Assembly (NCBI RefSeq): GCF_039655775.1 | Contig: NZ_JBBYXJ010000001.1 | Coordinates: forward strand, 372,001-436,000 | DNA length: 64,000 bases | From: Iodidimonas sp. SYSU 1G8 | GTDB lineage: Bacteria; Pseudomonadota; Alphaproteobacteria; SMXS01 | Reading direction: 5' to 3' | Shown: positions 1-8,340 of the stretch, piece by piece | How the letters are laid out: each line of letters begins with the position of its first letter | Position numbering within the stretch: position 1 is the first letter of the stretch | Notes under the pieces: generated by a model | Told to the model about the DNA's origin: nothing | Databases searched by the model: none | What the model saw: only the letters and a program-made list of their open reading frames with translations | Translations under genes and position numbers: made by a program

Positions 1-18
1 ACGAAACTTCGACCCAGG

Positions 19-1140
19 GTGGTTGCGATCCTTTCAGAATCCCTTCCGGGCAGTGCGCCCGGTATCATCGAAATCGACCTTGCGGCACTCGCCGACAATT
101 ACCGCGCCATGCGTGCCCGGGCGCACGGCGCGGAAGTCGCTGCCGCCGTCAAGGCGGATGCGTATGGCCTCGGCGCCGACCGGGTGGGGCCGGCGCTGTG
201 GGGCGCGGGCTGCCGGAGTTACTTCGTGGCGTCGCTGGGCGAGGGCGCGGCCCTGCGCCAGATTTTGCCCGATGCGGCGATCCTGGTACTCAATGGACTG
301 ATGCCGGGTAACGAGGCGGCCTATGAGGAGTTCGGCCTGCGTCCGGTCCTGAACGATATCGATCAGGTTCGCCGGTGGGAGGCGTTCTGCCGGAAGCGGG
401 ACGCCAGGTTTCCCGCGGCTCTTCATGTGGATACGGGCTTCAATCGTCTCGGCCTGCCGGTTGCCGAGGCCGAGGCTGTCGCCGGCGGCGGACCGCTGGG
501 GTTCGATGTGGCCTGCGTCATGAGCCATCTGGCCTGCGCGCGCCAGCCCGAGCATCCCAAGAACAGCGAGCAACTGGCGCAGTTCCGGCGCGTCACGCGG
601 CTGTTTCCCAGATTCCGCGCCAGCCTCGCCAATTCAGCCGGCGTGCTGCTCGGCGCCTCCTACTGTTTCGATCTGGCCCGTGTCGGGATCGCGCTCTATG
701 GCGGCAATCCGCTGGCCGATGCCGCCGGCGCGCTCAAGCCGGTTGTCCGGTTGAGCGCCCGCGTGCTGCAGGAGCGGACCGTCGCCGCCGGTGAAACCGT
801 CGGCTACGACGCGAGCTTCGTGGCCGACCGCCAGACCCGGCTCGCGGTGATCGGCGCGGGCTATGCCGATGGCTGGCCGACATCCGCCAGCGGCCGAGGG
901 GCATGCATGCTGGGCGATGCGAGGGTGCCGTTCGTCGGGCGCGTATCCATGGACCTCATCGCCCTCGACGTCACCGATGCTCCCGCGGGAAGCGCGACGG
1001 CCGGCTCGCTCGTCGACCTGGTCGGTCCGCGCTGGTCGCTCGACGACGCGGCCGAGGCCGCGGGACTGATTTCCTACGAATTGCTCACGGGGTTGAGCCG
1101 GCGCTTCGAGCGCCGCTACGTGATGGCCGACGCCGGCTGA
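19..1140 (+). CDS. alr: Alanine racemase
   Basis: Interconverts L- and D-alanine with pyridoxal phosphate, supplying D-Ala for peptidoglycan in the cytoplasm. The N-terminal PLP barrel carries the AVKADAYGLG motif, with the PLP lysine at residue 45 under this start. The second catalytic residue, the tyrosine in VGYDASF, is residue 263, and RVSMDL follows in the C-terminal beta domain. At 373 residues it has full family length. The GTG at 19 is the first start visible, but the frame is open to the window edge, so the true start could lie upstream. The next gene is convergent and begins two bases after the stop codon. The family call is secure; only the exact start is uncertain. Confidence 0.95.
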   Translation: MVAILSESLPGSAPGIIEIDLAALADNYRAMRARAHGAEVAAAVKADAYGLGADRVGPALWGAGCRSYFVASLGEGAALRQILPDAAILVLNGLMPGNEAAYEEFGLRPVLNDIDQVRRWEAFCRKRDARFPAALHVDTGFNRLGLPVAEAEAVAGGGPLGFDVACVMSHLACARQPEHPKNSEQLAQFRRVTRLFPRFRASLANSAGVLLGASYCFDLARVGIALYGGNPLADAAGALKPVVRLSARVLQERTVAAGETVGYDASFVADRQTRLAVIGAGYADGWPTSASGRGACMLGDARVPFVGRVSMDLIALDVTDAPAGSATAGSLVDLVGPRWSLDDAAEAAGLISYELLTGLSRRFERRYVMADAG

Positions 1141-1141
1141 G

Positions 1142-2191
1142 CTAGAAGCTGTACAGCAGCGTGGCCTTGGTTTCCGTCGAGGTCCTGTCCGCGTCCAACG
1201 GCACGTCCGTATCATGCTTCACGTTGAAGGACAGCTTGCCTGAGATCGTCGGGGTGATCTTGGTCTTGAGCGACACGGTGTTCTCGAGCGTGGTGCGCAG
1301 GTCGGAAACGAACGCCGTGCCGGTGTTGTTGATCGCGAACGTGTCCGAAACCGTCCAGTTGAAGATCGTGTTCAGGCGGCCGCCGACCTCGTCCTGATCG
1401 AGCATGGTTTCGGTCAGCGTGCTCTGGCGCAGCGCGGCGCTGCCTTCCAGATCCAGCGAGACGCGTTCGCCCTGCAGGACGCGATAACCGACGCCGAGGG
1501 ATTCCAGATACCGGTCGTTGAACGAGCTGAAACGGTCGCGCTCATATTGCAGCAGACCGAAGCTGTAGAGCCGTTCGCTGAACTTGTAGTCCAGCTGATA
1601 CGACGCCGTGGCCCGTTCCTTGGTGGTCACGCCATCGGTCTTGATCAGGCCAAAGGTGCCACCGACCTTGTGCCGCCAGTCCTCGCGGTCATTCTGCATG
1701 TTGATCGCGGTGGCGACCGATTTCGATGACACGTTGCCCGTGTTCAGTGCCGCGCCCAGTTCCACGCCGCCGTTCCAGCCATCAAGAGGCAGAAATCCCT
1801 TGGGCTTCGGCGGGGCGGCTTTCACGGCCGCCTTGCTGGCGGGCGCGACGGACTTCTCATCCGCCGAAACCTGCGGCTCCTGCGGCGGCGGATCGACGAT
1901 CACCACGGGTACGCCTGACGTGATGGTGACGCCCGTCAACGCGGCGAGCGCGCTCGAGCGTGCCGGCGCGAGCGCGGTGGCCTGGGACAGGATTTGCGCC
2001 TGGCGGTCCGGATAGGTGTCGATGGCGATCTGCACCGCCGCGTCGAGATAGCGCGTCGTGCTTTCCCGGATGTCGCGGTCCGCCGCCTTGCGCAGCATGG
2101 CGGACACGGGTTCAGGCAGGACGTCCTGAGCCAGAACGACGGCCGGCGCCATCGATTGAAGCAACGCGAGAAGCGCGATACCGCGTCCCAT
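1142..2191 (-). CDS. DUF481 family outer-membrane beta-barrel protein
   Basis: Predicted 349-residue outer-membrane protein of the DUF481 (YdiY / salt-induced) family, whose role is unknown. A signal peptide of about 21 residues ends at VVLAQ. A helical, Ala-rich and then Pro/Lys-rich periplasmic stretch (about 30-135) leads into the barrel, which starts near GWNGGVELGAALNTGN. Alternating amphipathic strands continue to a C-terminal LLYSF, the terminal Phe typical of BAM-assembled barrels. The N-terminal alpha-helical extension of over 100 residues is longer than in the minimal family. It stands alone on this strand, convergent with alr, with an AAGGG site before its ATG. Confidence 0.8.
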   Translation of the reverse strand: MGRGIALLALLQSMAPAVVLAQDVLPEPVSAMLRKAADRDIRESTTRYLDAAVQIAIDTYPDRQAQILSQATALAPARSSALAALTGVTITSGVPVVIVDPPPQEPQVSADEKSVAPASKAAVKAAPPKPKGFLPLDGWNGGVELGAALNTGNVSSKSVATAINMQNDREDWRHKVGGTFGLIKTDGVTTKERATASYQLDYKFSERLYSFGLLQYERDRFSSFNDRYLESLGVGYRVLQGERVSLDLEGSAALRQSTLTETMLDQDEVGGRLNTIFNWTVSDTFAINNTGTAFVSDLRTTLENTVSLKTKITPTISGKLSFNVKHDTDVPLDADRTSTETKATLLYSF

Positions 2192-2307
2192 CGAGCACCC
2201 TTCCTGCTGGTGACTTTTGTAACACAGGATTCACGAAACCTGTGTTGTTTCAACAGTATGTGGAGCTCTGCTCGCGTACTTCAATCGAAGGAGTCGATTC
2301 TTTCGCC

Positions 2308-3114
2308 TTATCGTCCGGCGAAGTGAGCCGAACGCTTTTCGATGAACGCGTCGACGGCTTCCTGGTGATCGGCCGTCTGGTGGCACACGCCCTGGAAGAA
2401 CGCGCACTGATCGAGGAAGTCCTTCAGCTGCTCGCGCTCGGCCAGCTTCATCAGGCGCTTGGTGTAGCGCGTGGTGATCGGCGGCTTGGACGCGAAGACA
2501 TTCGCCATTTCCATCGCGCGCTGCATTAGCTGGTCCGGCTCGGTGACTTCCAGCACCATGCCCAGCGACAGGGCCTCGTCGGCCCTCACGAGACGGCCGG
2601 AGAAGGTCAGTTCGACCGCGCGCTGGTAGCCAACGATCTTGGGCAGGAACCAGGCGCCGCCATCGCCCGAGATCAGGCCCAGATTGACGAAGGTCTCGCC
2701 GAAGATGGCGTCCTTGGAGGCGATGCGGATGTCGCACATCAGCGAGAGGTCGCAGCCGGCGCCGATGGCCGGACCGTTGACGGCGGCGATCACCGGCACT
2801 TCGAGGGACTGGATCGCCTGCGGAATCTGCTGGATGCCGTCGCGATAGGTCTGGGCGACGTAGCCGACGCTCTGGCTGCCCTGTTCCTTCATGGCCTTGA
2901 CGTTGCCGCCGGCCGAGAACGCCGAACCGGCGCCGGTGATGACGAGCACCGAGACTTCCGGTGTCGCGTTGACCCACTTGCAGGTTTCGACGATGTCCTG
3001 GATCAGATTGTTGCCGGTCAGCGCGTTGCGCACGTCGTGCCGGTTCAGGGTCATGACGGCGACGCGGTTCTCAAGGGTCAGCGTCGCGTCTACCGGGGTG
3101 TGGATGGTGGTCAT
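2308..3114 (-). CDS. Enoyl-CoA hydratase/isomerase (crotonase) family protein
   Basis: A 268-residue crotonase-fold enzyme acting on acyl-CoA thioesters. The oxyanion-hole segments are visible: the first around AFSAGGNVKAM and the second at NGPAIGAGCDLSLMCD. The two glutamates of classical hydratases are not conserved: the first is Asp122 (GAGCDL) and the second aligns with Phe142. An Asp sits in ISGDGGAWFLP (Asp151), as in isomerase-type members such as PaaG, so an isomerase or another crotonase reaction is more likely than simple hydration. The ATG at 3114 is chosen because GGAG lies six bases upstream; a TTG four codons earlier has no such site. It is divergent from the POT transporter. 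Confidence 0.85.
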   Translation of the reverse strand: MTTIHTPVDATLTLENRVAVMTLNRHDVRNALTGNNLIQDIVETCKWVNATPEVSVLVITGAGSAFSAGGNVKAMKEQGSQSVGYVAQTYRDGIQQIPQAIQSLEVPVIAAVNGPAIGAGCDLSLMCDIRIASKDAIFGETFVNLGLISGDGGAWFLPKIVGYQRAVELTFSGRLVRADEALSLGMVLEVTEPDQLMQRAMEMANVFASKPPITTRYTKRLMKLAEREQLKDFLDQCAFFQGVCHQTADHQEAVDAFIEKRSAHFAGR

Positions 3115-3231
3115 TGCAATCTCCAATCTCGTTTCGCCCGCGACTATAGCGGGCCGATGCCGAATGATAAGGCCCTTTTGCGGCAGGCGGCTTTGTCTAT
3201 AGTGGCAGCGTCACGATGGGAGGGGCAGGCG

Positions 3232-4770
3232 ATGGCAGCAGGGACGATGGAAAAGACCTTTCTGGGGCACCCGAGAGGTCTGGTGATCCTGTTCCTGACC
3301 GAGATGTGGGAGCGCTTCAGCTATTACGGGATGCGCTCCATCCTGCTCTTCTATCTGACGCGGCACTTCCTGTTCGGCGACACGCCGGCTTACGGCATCT
3401 ATTCGGCCTACATTTCCCTGATCTACATCTCGCCGATCATCGGCGGCTTCGTCGCGGACCGGTATCTCGGGTTCAAACGCGCCATCCTGCTGGGCGGCAT
3501 ACTCATCGCCTGCGGCCATGCGGGCATGGCGTTCGAAGGCGCGCAGGCAACCATCGACGCGGCGGGCACCGTGGCCCGCGATGGCTTCGCGCTGCAAATT
3601 CTCTATCTGTCGCTGGCGCTGATCATCACCGGCACCGGCCTGCTGAAAGCCAATATTTCCTCCATCGTCGGCAGCCTGTACGCGGAGGGCGATCGCCGCC
3701 GTGACGCAGGCTTCACCCTGTTCTACATGGGCATCAACATTGGCGCGTTCATCGCGTCGCTCACCTGCGCGTGGCTCGGCGAGACCTATGGCTGGTCCTG
3801 GGGTTTCGGCGCGGCCGGTATCGGTATGGCGCTGGGCGTCGTCACCTTCATTCTCGGGCGCGGCTGGCTGGAAGGAAAGGGCATGCCGCCCGATCCCGTG
3901 GCGCTCGAGCGGCGTGTCCTTGGGCCGATGACGCTCAATCAGATCGTCATCCTCGGCTGTGTCCTGATGGTGCTGCCCGTCTGGCTGCTGGTGCAGAACA
4001 GCGTCATCGTCGGCGGCGCGCTCGGCATCGCGGGCGGTCTGGCGATCCTCGCCGTCGTGATCTACGCCACCATGAAGCTGGAGCCGGTGGCGCGGGACCG
4101 GGTGTTCGCCATCCTGATCCTGATGCCGTTCCATTCGCTCTTCTGGGCGTTCTTCGAGCAGACCGGCACGTCCATGGCCCTGTTCGCCGACCGGGGCGTC
4201 GAGCTCAGCCTGTTCGGGCTTGCCGTCGCGCCGGGGCAGATCCAGGCCATCAACCCGCTTTGCATCATCCTGTTCGCGCCGGTCATCGCCTGGATCTGGC
4301 TGTGGCTGGACCGCATGGGACGCGAGCCACACATCCCGCTGAAGTTCGCCCTTGGCCTGTTGCAGATCGGGCTGGGCTTCTTCGTCTTCGTCATCGGCAT
4401 CGAGATGACCGCGCAGGGGGACAAGGTCGGGCTGGGCTGGCTCGCCTTCGGCATCCTGCTGCATTCGACGGGCGAGTTGTGCATCTCACCGGTCGGCCTC
4501 TCGGCGGTCACGAAGCTGTCGCTGGCGCGGATCGGCGGGCTGATGATGGGTGTATGGTTCCTCTCCAATGCCTTCGCCAATTATGGCGCCGGGCTGATCG
4601 CCATGACCGCCAGCATCGAGCACGCGCCCGGCGAGGAAGTGGATGTCGTCCAGGCGCTGCCGATCTATGGCGAGATGTTCTATTCGGTGGGCTGGGTCGC
4701 GGTGGGCTCGGCCGCGCTGCTGATGGTGTTGTCGCCGCTGCTCAGGAAACTGATGCACGGCGTCCGGTGA
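3232..4770 (+). CDS. POT-family (PTR2) proton-coupled peptide transporter
   Basis: Inner-membrane proton-driven di/tripeptide symporter of the major facilitator superfamily, 512 residues with about 12-14 hydrophobic segments. The proton-coupling motif ExxERF reads E24-M-W-E27-R28-F and is followed by YYGMRSIL. The second POT signature, FYMGINIGAF, is also present. The ATG at 3232 follows an AGGGGCAGG ribosome site; the frame is open further upstream, but that would overlap the divergent crotonase gene. DUF1330 and SDR genes follow on the same strand with gaps of about 20 bases, so the three may be co-transcribed. Substrates may be peptides or peptide-like compounds. Confidence 0.9.
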   Translation: MAAGTMEKTFLGHPRGLVILFLTEMWERFSYYGMRSILLFYLTRHFLFGDTPAYGIYSAYISLIYISPIIGGFVADRYLGFKRAILLGGILIACGHAGMAFEGAQATIDAAGTVARDGFALQILYLSLALIITGTGLLKANISSIVGSLYAEGDRRRDAGFTLFYMGINIGAFIASLTCAWLGETYGWSWGFGAAGIGMALGVVTFILGRGWLEGKGMPPDPVALERRVLGPMTLNQIVILGCVLMVLPVWLLVQNSVIVGGALGIAGGLAILAVVIYATMKLEPVARDRVFAILILMPFHSLFWAFFEQTGTSMALFADRGVELSLFGLAVAPGQIQAINPLCIILFAPVIAWIWLWLDRMGREPHIPLKFALGLLQIGLGFFVFVIGIEMTAQGDKVGLGWLAFGILLHSTGELCISPVGLSAVTKLSLARIGGLMMGVWFLSNAFANYGAGLIAMTASIEHAPGEEVDVVQALPIYGEMFYSVGWVAVGSAALLMVLSPLLRKLMHGVR

Positions 4771-4792
4771 ATTCGAAACGAGGGGAAACGGA

Positions 4793-5401
4793 ATGACCAG
4801 AGTCGCTTACATGTTCATCGGCATCGACATCCGTGACGAGGCCGGCATGGCGCAATATGTCGAGGAGGCACCGCCGATCCTGGCCAGTTATGGCGGCCGG
4901 ATTCTCGCCGTCGACAACGATGCCGAACTGCTCGACGGCGTTTACCGTCGCGAGCGAATGGTGCTGCTGGGATTTCCGTCGCTTGAGCAGGCGCGGTCTT
5001 TCTGGAAGTCGCCGGAATACCAGCCCATGAAGGTTCTGCGCGAGCGCTCGAGCGAGCAGGATTGTCTCCTGCTCGAAGCGTTCTCGGACGATCCGTTGCC
5101 GGAAACGGGCACTGGCGCGGTCTTCATGATCGGCGGCGGCGACACGCGCGACATGGAGGCGATGAAGCCCTATTACGCGGAAGTGCCGGCGATCAGCGCG
5201 CGGTTCGGCGTGCAGGCGATCGCGGCGGGGATCAATTTCGACCAGCTGGACGGCGGCTGGCCGCACAAATCCTTCGTCTGTTTGCGATTCCCGTCGGAGG
5301 ACGTGTTCCGGAAATTCTGGTACGGTGACGAATATTTGCCGTACAAGACGCTGCGTGAACAAAATGCCGACGGCATGCACATGATGGTGCGCGGTATCTG
5401 A
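4793..5401 (+). CDS. Tandem DUF1330 domain protein
   Basis: A cytoplasmic 202-residue protein made of two DUF1330-like halves. Each half has the small dimeric alpha/beta-barrel pattern: a start like AYMFIGIDIRDE, an internal FPSLEQARSFWKSPEYQPMK, and the matching FPSEDVFRKFWYGDEYLPYK in the second half. DUF1330 proteins are usually single-domain and of about 100 residues, so this looks like an internal duplication that makes a pseudo-dimer. No catalytic residues can be assigned. It sits between the transporter and an SDR with a strong GAGGGGAAACGGA site. Its role is unknown; small dimeric alpha/beta barrels often accompany catabolic genes. Confidence 0.75.
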   Translation: MTRVAYMFIGIDIRDEAGMAQYVEEAPPILASYGGRILAVDNDAELLDGVYRRERMVLLGFPSLEQARSFWKSPEYQPMKVLRERSSEQDCLLLEAFSDDPLPETGTGAVFMIGGGDTRDMEAMKPYYAEVPAISARFGVQAIAAGINFDQLDGGWPHKSFVCLRFPSEDVFRKFWYGDEYLPYKTLREQNADGMHMMVRGI

Positions 5402-5424
5402 CGATCAGAACGGGGAGACTGCAA

Positions 5425-6192
5425 ATGGGACGTATCGAGGGGAAGGTGTGCCTGATCACCGGCGGCGGCGCCGGGCTGGGCCGGGCCGACGCGATCCGGC
5501 TGGCGGAGGAGGGCGGCAAGGTCGTCATCACCGACGTCAATGTGGCTGGCGGCGAGGAAACCGCGCAGATGGCCGGCAACGACGCCATCTTCATCAAGCA
5601 CGACGTGACCGACGAGGACGCCTGGCAGAAGGTGCTGGCCCAGACGGCGAGCCATTTCGGCAAGCTGAACGTGCTGGTCAACAACGCGGGCATCGTCGTG
5701 GTGAAGACCGTCGAGAGCACGACGACGGAGGAATGGCGGCGGGTGCATGCCATCATGACCGACGGCGTCTTCTTCGGCCTGAAATACGGCATCGGCCTGA
5801 TGAAGGAGAACGAGGACCGCAATTCGATCATCAACGTCTCCTCGACCGCCGCGTTTCTGGGGTATCCGCCGTTCTTCGCCTATGCGGCCGCCAAGGGCGC
5901 GGTGCGGTCCATGACCAAATCGGCGGCCATTCACTGCCAGCAGTCCGGCTACCGTATTCGCGTCAACTCCATCCATCCGGGCGGCATCGCCACGGCGATG
6001 GTGCGTCAAGCCCAGGCGGAAGGCGGCACGACGCCCAAGCCGGCCGATGGCGGCAACGCCGCGCCTCCCGGTCCCGGACTGGGCGATCCGGAGGACGTGG
6101 CCAACACGGTGCTGTTCCTGGCGTCCGACGAGTCGAAGTTCATCAATGGCGCCGAAATGCTGATCGACAACGGCACGATCATCCAGCCCTGA
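5425..6192 (+). CDS. SDR family NAD(P)-dependent oxidoreductase
   Basis: Classical short-chain dehydrogenase/reductase of 255 residues. The cofactor motif GGGAGLG is at residues 13-19 and NNAG at 87-90. Ser140 and the catalytic pair Tyr153/Lys157 (YAAAK) are intact, and DNGTIIQP closes the fold. Asp37, after the second strand, favours NAD over NADP. Members with this pattern oxidise secondary alcohols, but the substrate is not evident. It is the last gene of a probable transporter-DUF1330-SDR operon, with GGGGAG upstream of ATG, and it faces two convergent VOC genes across a hairpin. Confidence 0.88.
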   Translation: MGRIEGKVCLITGGGAGLGRADAIRLAEEGGKVVITDVNVAGGEETAQMAGNDAIFIKHDVTDEDAWQKVLAQTASHFGKLNVLVNNAGIVVVKTVESTTTEEWRRVHAIMTDGVFFGLKYGIGLMKENEDRNSIINVSSTAAFLGYPPFFAYAAAKGAVRSMTKSAAIHCQQSGYRIRVNSIHPGGIATAMVRQAQAEGGTTPKPADGGNAAPPGPGLGDPEDVANTVLFLASDESKFINGAEMLIDNGTIIQP

Positions 6193-6211
6193 AGTCTGGA
6201 AACCGGGGTTG

Positions 6212-6233
6212 CCATCCCGGCGTGCCGGGATGG
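6212..6233. terminator. Convergent-gene hairpin
   Basis: Nine-base-pair perfect stem CCATCCCGG / CCGGGATGG with a CGTG loop, in the 51-base gap between the convergent SDR and VOC genes. There is no T-tract on either strand, so intrinsic termination is only possible, not shown. Confidence 0.45.
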
Positions 6234-6243
6234 TGCTCCGGTG

Positions 6244-6783
6244 TCAGAGACCGATCGTCCTGATCGGGTCTGTCTTGCCGTCCCAATTGTCGGTCGCCTC
6301 GCGCAGCGCCTGCCAGACGATGCTGGCGCCTTCGGGCGCGTCGACCAGCTCGACCATGCAGTTCAGCGTCTCGCGGGTGTCGATGTAGCAGAAGCGGCGG
6401 CCATTGGCCGAGGCGACCTCGCCGCTGGTGGCGACTTCGAAGCCCATGGCCCGATAGCGCGCCAGTTCGGCGTCGTAGTCGTCGGGATAGAAGCAGATAT
6501 GGTGGTAGCCATCCTGTCCCTTCGGCACCGCGTCGCGGTAGGCGGAAGGGCCGTCATTGTGCTGTTCGATCAGCTCGATCTGCATGTGTCCCGCGAAGGC
6601 GACCGCGACCGAGATGTCCAGTTCCGCGGGCTGTCCGCGATATTTGACATTCTGCAGGCCGATCCTCGGGATGACGAAGAACGGACCGATCTGCATCGTG
6701 TCGCGAAAGCGGGCGATGGCGTCGTGGAGATCGCGGACGACCCAGGCATTCTGGGTCATCACCTGATTCTGATGCTGTTTCAT
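6244..6783 (-). CDS. VOC family (glyoxalase/dioxygenase superfamily) protein
   Basis: A 179-residue protein with two beta-alpha-beta-beta-beta modules of the vicinal oxygen chelate superfamily. The N-terminal module begins NAWVVRDLHDAIARF and contains ELIEQHND. The second contains GYHHICFYPDDYDAELARY, whose histidine is a likely metal ligand, and ends in CMVELVDAPEG. Family reactions include lyase, epimerase and extradiol cleavage, and the sequence does not decide between them. The adjacent VOC gene is a clear paralogue with the same FHHIG...LVELI pattern; the gap of 17 bases indicates an operon. GGGGGAG precedes the ATG. Confidence 0.8.
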   Translation of the reverse strand: MKQHQNQVMTQNAWVVRDLHDAIARFRDTMQIGPFFVIPRIGLQNVKYRGQPAELDISVAVAFAGHMQIELIEQHNDGPSAYRDAVPKGQDGYHHICFYPDDYDAELARYRAMGFEVATSGEVASANGRRFCYIDTRETLNCMVELVDAPEGASIVWQALREATDNWDGKTDPIRTIGL

Positions 6784-6800
6784 GTTTTGTCTCCCCCTGA

Positions 6801-7322
6801 TCAGCGCGGCACGGTGAGGGTTTGGCCGTCCCAGCTGCGGGCGGCGTCCTCCAGCATGCGGGTCAACTGCTTGTAGTTGTCATCGGCATGGATCAGCTCT
6901 ACCAGACAACGACCCGTGTTCCAGGTGTCCACATAGGCGATATGGGTCTGGTCGGGGTTGCCGCCCGAGGCGATGACGCCGTGTCCCAGCGCTTCGTACA
7001 TCGCCACATCTCGCGCCACGTCGTCGGTCAGGACGCCGATGTGATGGAAGCCTTCCTTGCCCGGCGGAAAATAATCCCGGTAGACCGAGGGATGATCGTG
7101 CAGGGGCTGGATCAGCTCCATCTGGATGTTGCCGGACGCGGCAAGCGCCGCGTGCAGCTTCATGGTCGTCGGCTGGCCCTTGTAGAAGGCATTGGCCATG
7201 CTGATGTTCTCCAGCATGACCCAGGGGCCGATGCCCATGGTCTTGACCCACCGGGCGACGGCCGCCTCGATGTCGTTCACGATGAACGCGTTCTGGAATA
7301 CCACTGTGCTCTTGCGGTTCAT
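6801..7322 (-). CDS. VOC family protein, paralogue of its neighbour
   Basis: A 173-residue vicinal-oxygen-chelate protein. The first module (NAFIVNDIEAAVARW) includes MELIQPLHDHPSVYRD, and the second has GFHHIGVLTDD and CLVELIHADD. The His and Glu at these places match the usual metal-binding layout. Residue order and spacing follow the downstream VOC gene throughout, so the two arose by duplication. They could form a heteromeric enzyme or act on related substrates; neither can be proved here. It is first in a two-gene operon with GGGGAGAGACA before the ATG. Confidence 0.8.
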   Translation of the reverse strand: MNRKSTVVFQNAFIVNDIEAAVARWVKTMGIGPWVMLENISMANAFYKGQPTTMKLHAALAASGNIQMELIQPLHDHPSVYRDYFPPGKEGFHHIGVLTDDVARDVAMYEALGHGVIASGGNPDQTHIAYVDTWNTGRCLVELIHADDNYKQLTRMLEDAARSWDGQTLTVPR

Positions 7323-7445
7323 TGTCTCTCCCCTTGTTGCCGCTCAGCCTATGACAGCCGGAGAGCGGGGCCAAGCACCGAGGAGATTGGACATGCGCCG
7401 TGAACGTCCTAAAATCCTGGGGGACGATACCGAGAGGGAAATCTG

Positions 7446-7829
7446 ATGCGGATGCTATCCTGTTTGCTCCTCGCCACCTTGTCGGCGTCTCCGGCGCTGG
7501 CCGAGGGGCCGCCGCCCGCTGCGGGGGCTGCGTCCTCCCAGACGATCGTCGCGCAGGGGCAGGCCGCGCCGGCCGCGAACGCGCAGCCGGTCAGGAAGCG
7601 CGCTCTGGCGTGTCCCGCCTGCCGCACCGACGAAATGCCCAGCTTCGCCATCGTTCCCGATGCCGGCCCGGCCGCCGGAGCAGCGGGCGCGCCGCCGGTC
7701 GCCGCCGGGACCGAAGTGCCCGGCGCTGCGGCGGCGCCGCCGCCGGTCAATTTCTCGTTTTCCGGCTCCTCCAATGGCAGCGGGTCGAACAAGTATCGGG
7801 GCGGCGTCCGCGTCGGCACCCAGTTCTAG
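7446..7829 (+). CDS. Small exported Ala/Pro-rich protein of unknown function
   Basis: Not recognised. It has 127 residues: a clear signal peptide (residues 1-19, cleavage after SPALA), then Ala/Pro/Gly-rich low-complexity sequence with one LACPACRTDEM segment. That CxxC could be a disulfide or a metal site. The C-terminal end is Ser/Gly/Asn-rich and finishes RGGVRVGTQF. GAGAGGG lies upstream of the ATG and a strong terminator follows, which supports a real single-gene unit. The coding pattern is GC-rich like the neighbourhood. Confidence 0.55.
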   Translation: MRMLSCLLLATLSASPALAEGPPPAAGAASSQTIVAQGQAAPAANAQPVRKRALACPACRTDEMPSFAIVPDAGPAAGAAGAPPVAAGTEVPGAAAAPPPVNFSFSGSSNGSGSNKYRGGVRVGTQF

Positions 7830-7880
7830 ACGTACATTCGCCAGGCGGCCTCCCGTCCGCCGGAACATCTTCCTGAAAGC

Positions 7881-7909
7881 AAAAAGCCCGGCGCATGGCC
7901 GGGCTTTTT
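7881..7909. terminator. Bidirectional rho-independent terminator
   Basis: Perfect 11-bp inverted repeat AAAAAGCCCGG / CCGGGCTTTTT around a seven-base loop. It has a T-run on both strands and sits between the convergent small exported protein and ferredoxin genes. Confidence 0.9.
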
Positions 7910-7930
7910 CGACTGACAGGCGCTGACGGC

Positions 7931-8245
7931 TTATTCGTCGGGCGCGATGACGATGGCGAGGCCATCCATGTCTTCGGTGAACTCGATCTGGCAGCTCAGG
8001 CGCGAATTGGGCTGCACGCAGTCCAGTTCCTCGAGCAGTTCGTTCTCTTCGTCGTTGCGCGCGCCGATCTTGGCCATCCAGGCGTCGTCGATATAGATGT
8101 GGCAGGTCGCGCACGAGCACTGGCCGCCGCAGATGGCCTCCAGCTCGTAATCATTGTCGCGCAGATTTTCCATCACCGAGATGCCGACCTCGCCCTCGAT
8201 TACGGTTTCGACGCCTTCACGGTCGGTGATGTGGAGCTTGGCCAT
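7931..8245 (-). CDS. 2Fe-2S ferredoxin, adrenodoxin/putidaredoxin type
   Basis: A 104-residue electron carrier. The cluster ligands fit the vertebrate-type pattern Cys39-X5-Cys45-X2-Cys48-X36-Cys85, within AICGGQCSCATCH and RLSCQ; Cys43 and Cys76 are extra. It ends in an acidic tail. Such ferredoxins take electrons from an FAD reductase and pass them to P450s or, in some systems, Rieske oxygenases. The reductase gene lies just upstream on the same strand, which makes a functional pair likely. No P450 is in the window, but three Rieske oxygenases are. Confidence 0.92.
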   Translation of the reverse strand: MAKLHITDREGVETVIEGEVGISVMENLRDNDYELEAICGGQCSCATCHIYIDDAWMAKIGARNDEENELLEELDCVQPNSRLSCQIEFTEDMDGLAIVIAPDE

Positions 8246-8340
8246 GGATGCAGGTCCCTCGCGGATGTCTGAATTTTAAGGCTTTAGATTTCGGCCGTTT
8301 CACTAGCCAAAGGACGCGCGCTTTGCAACCGATTCCCGCG

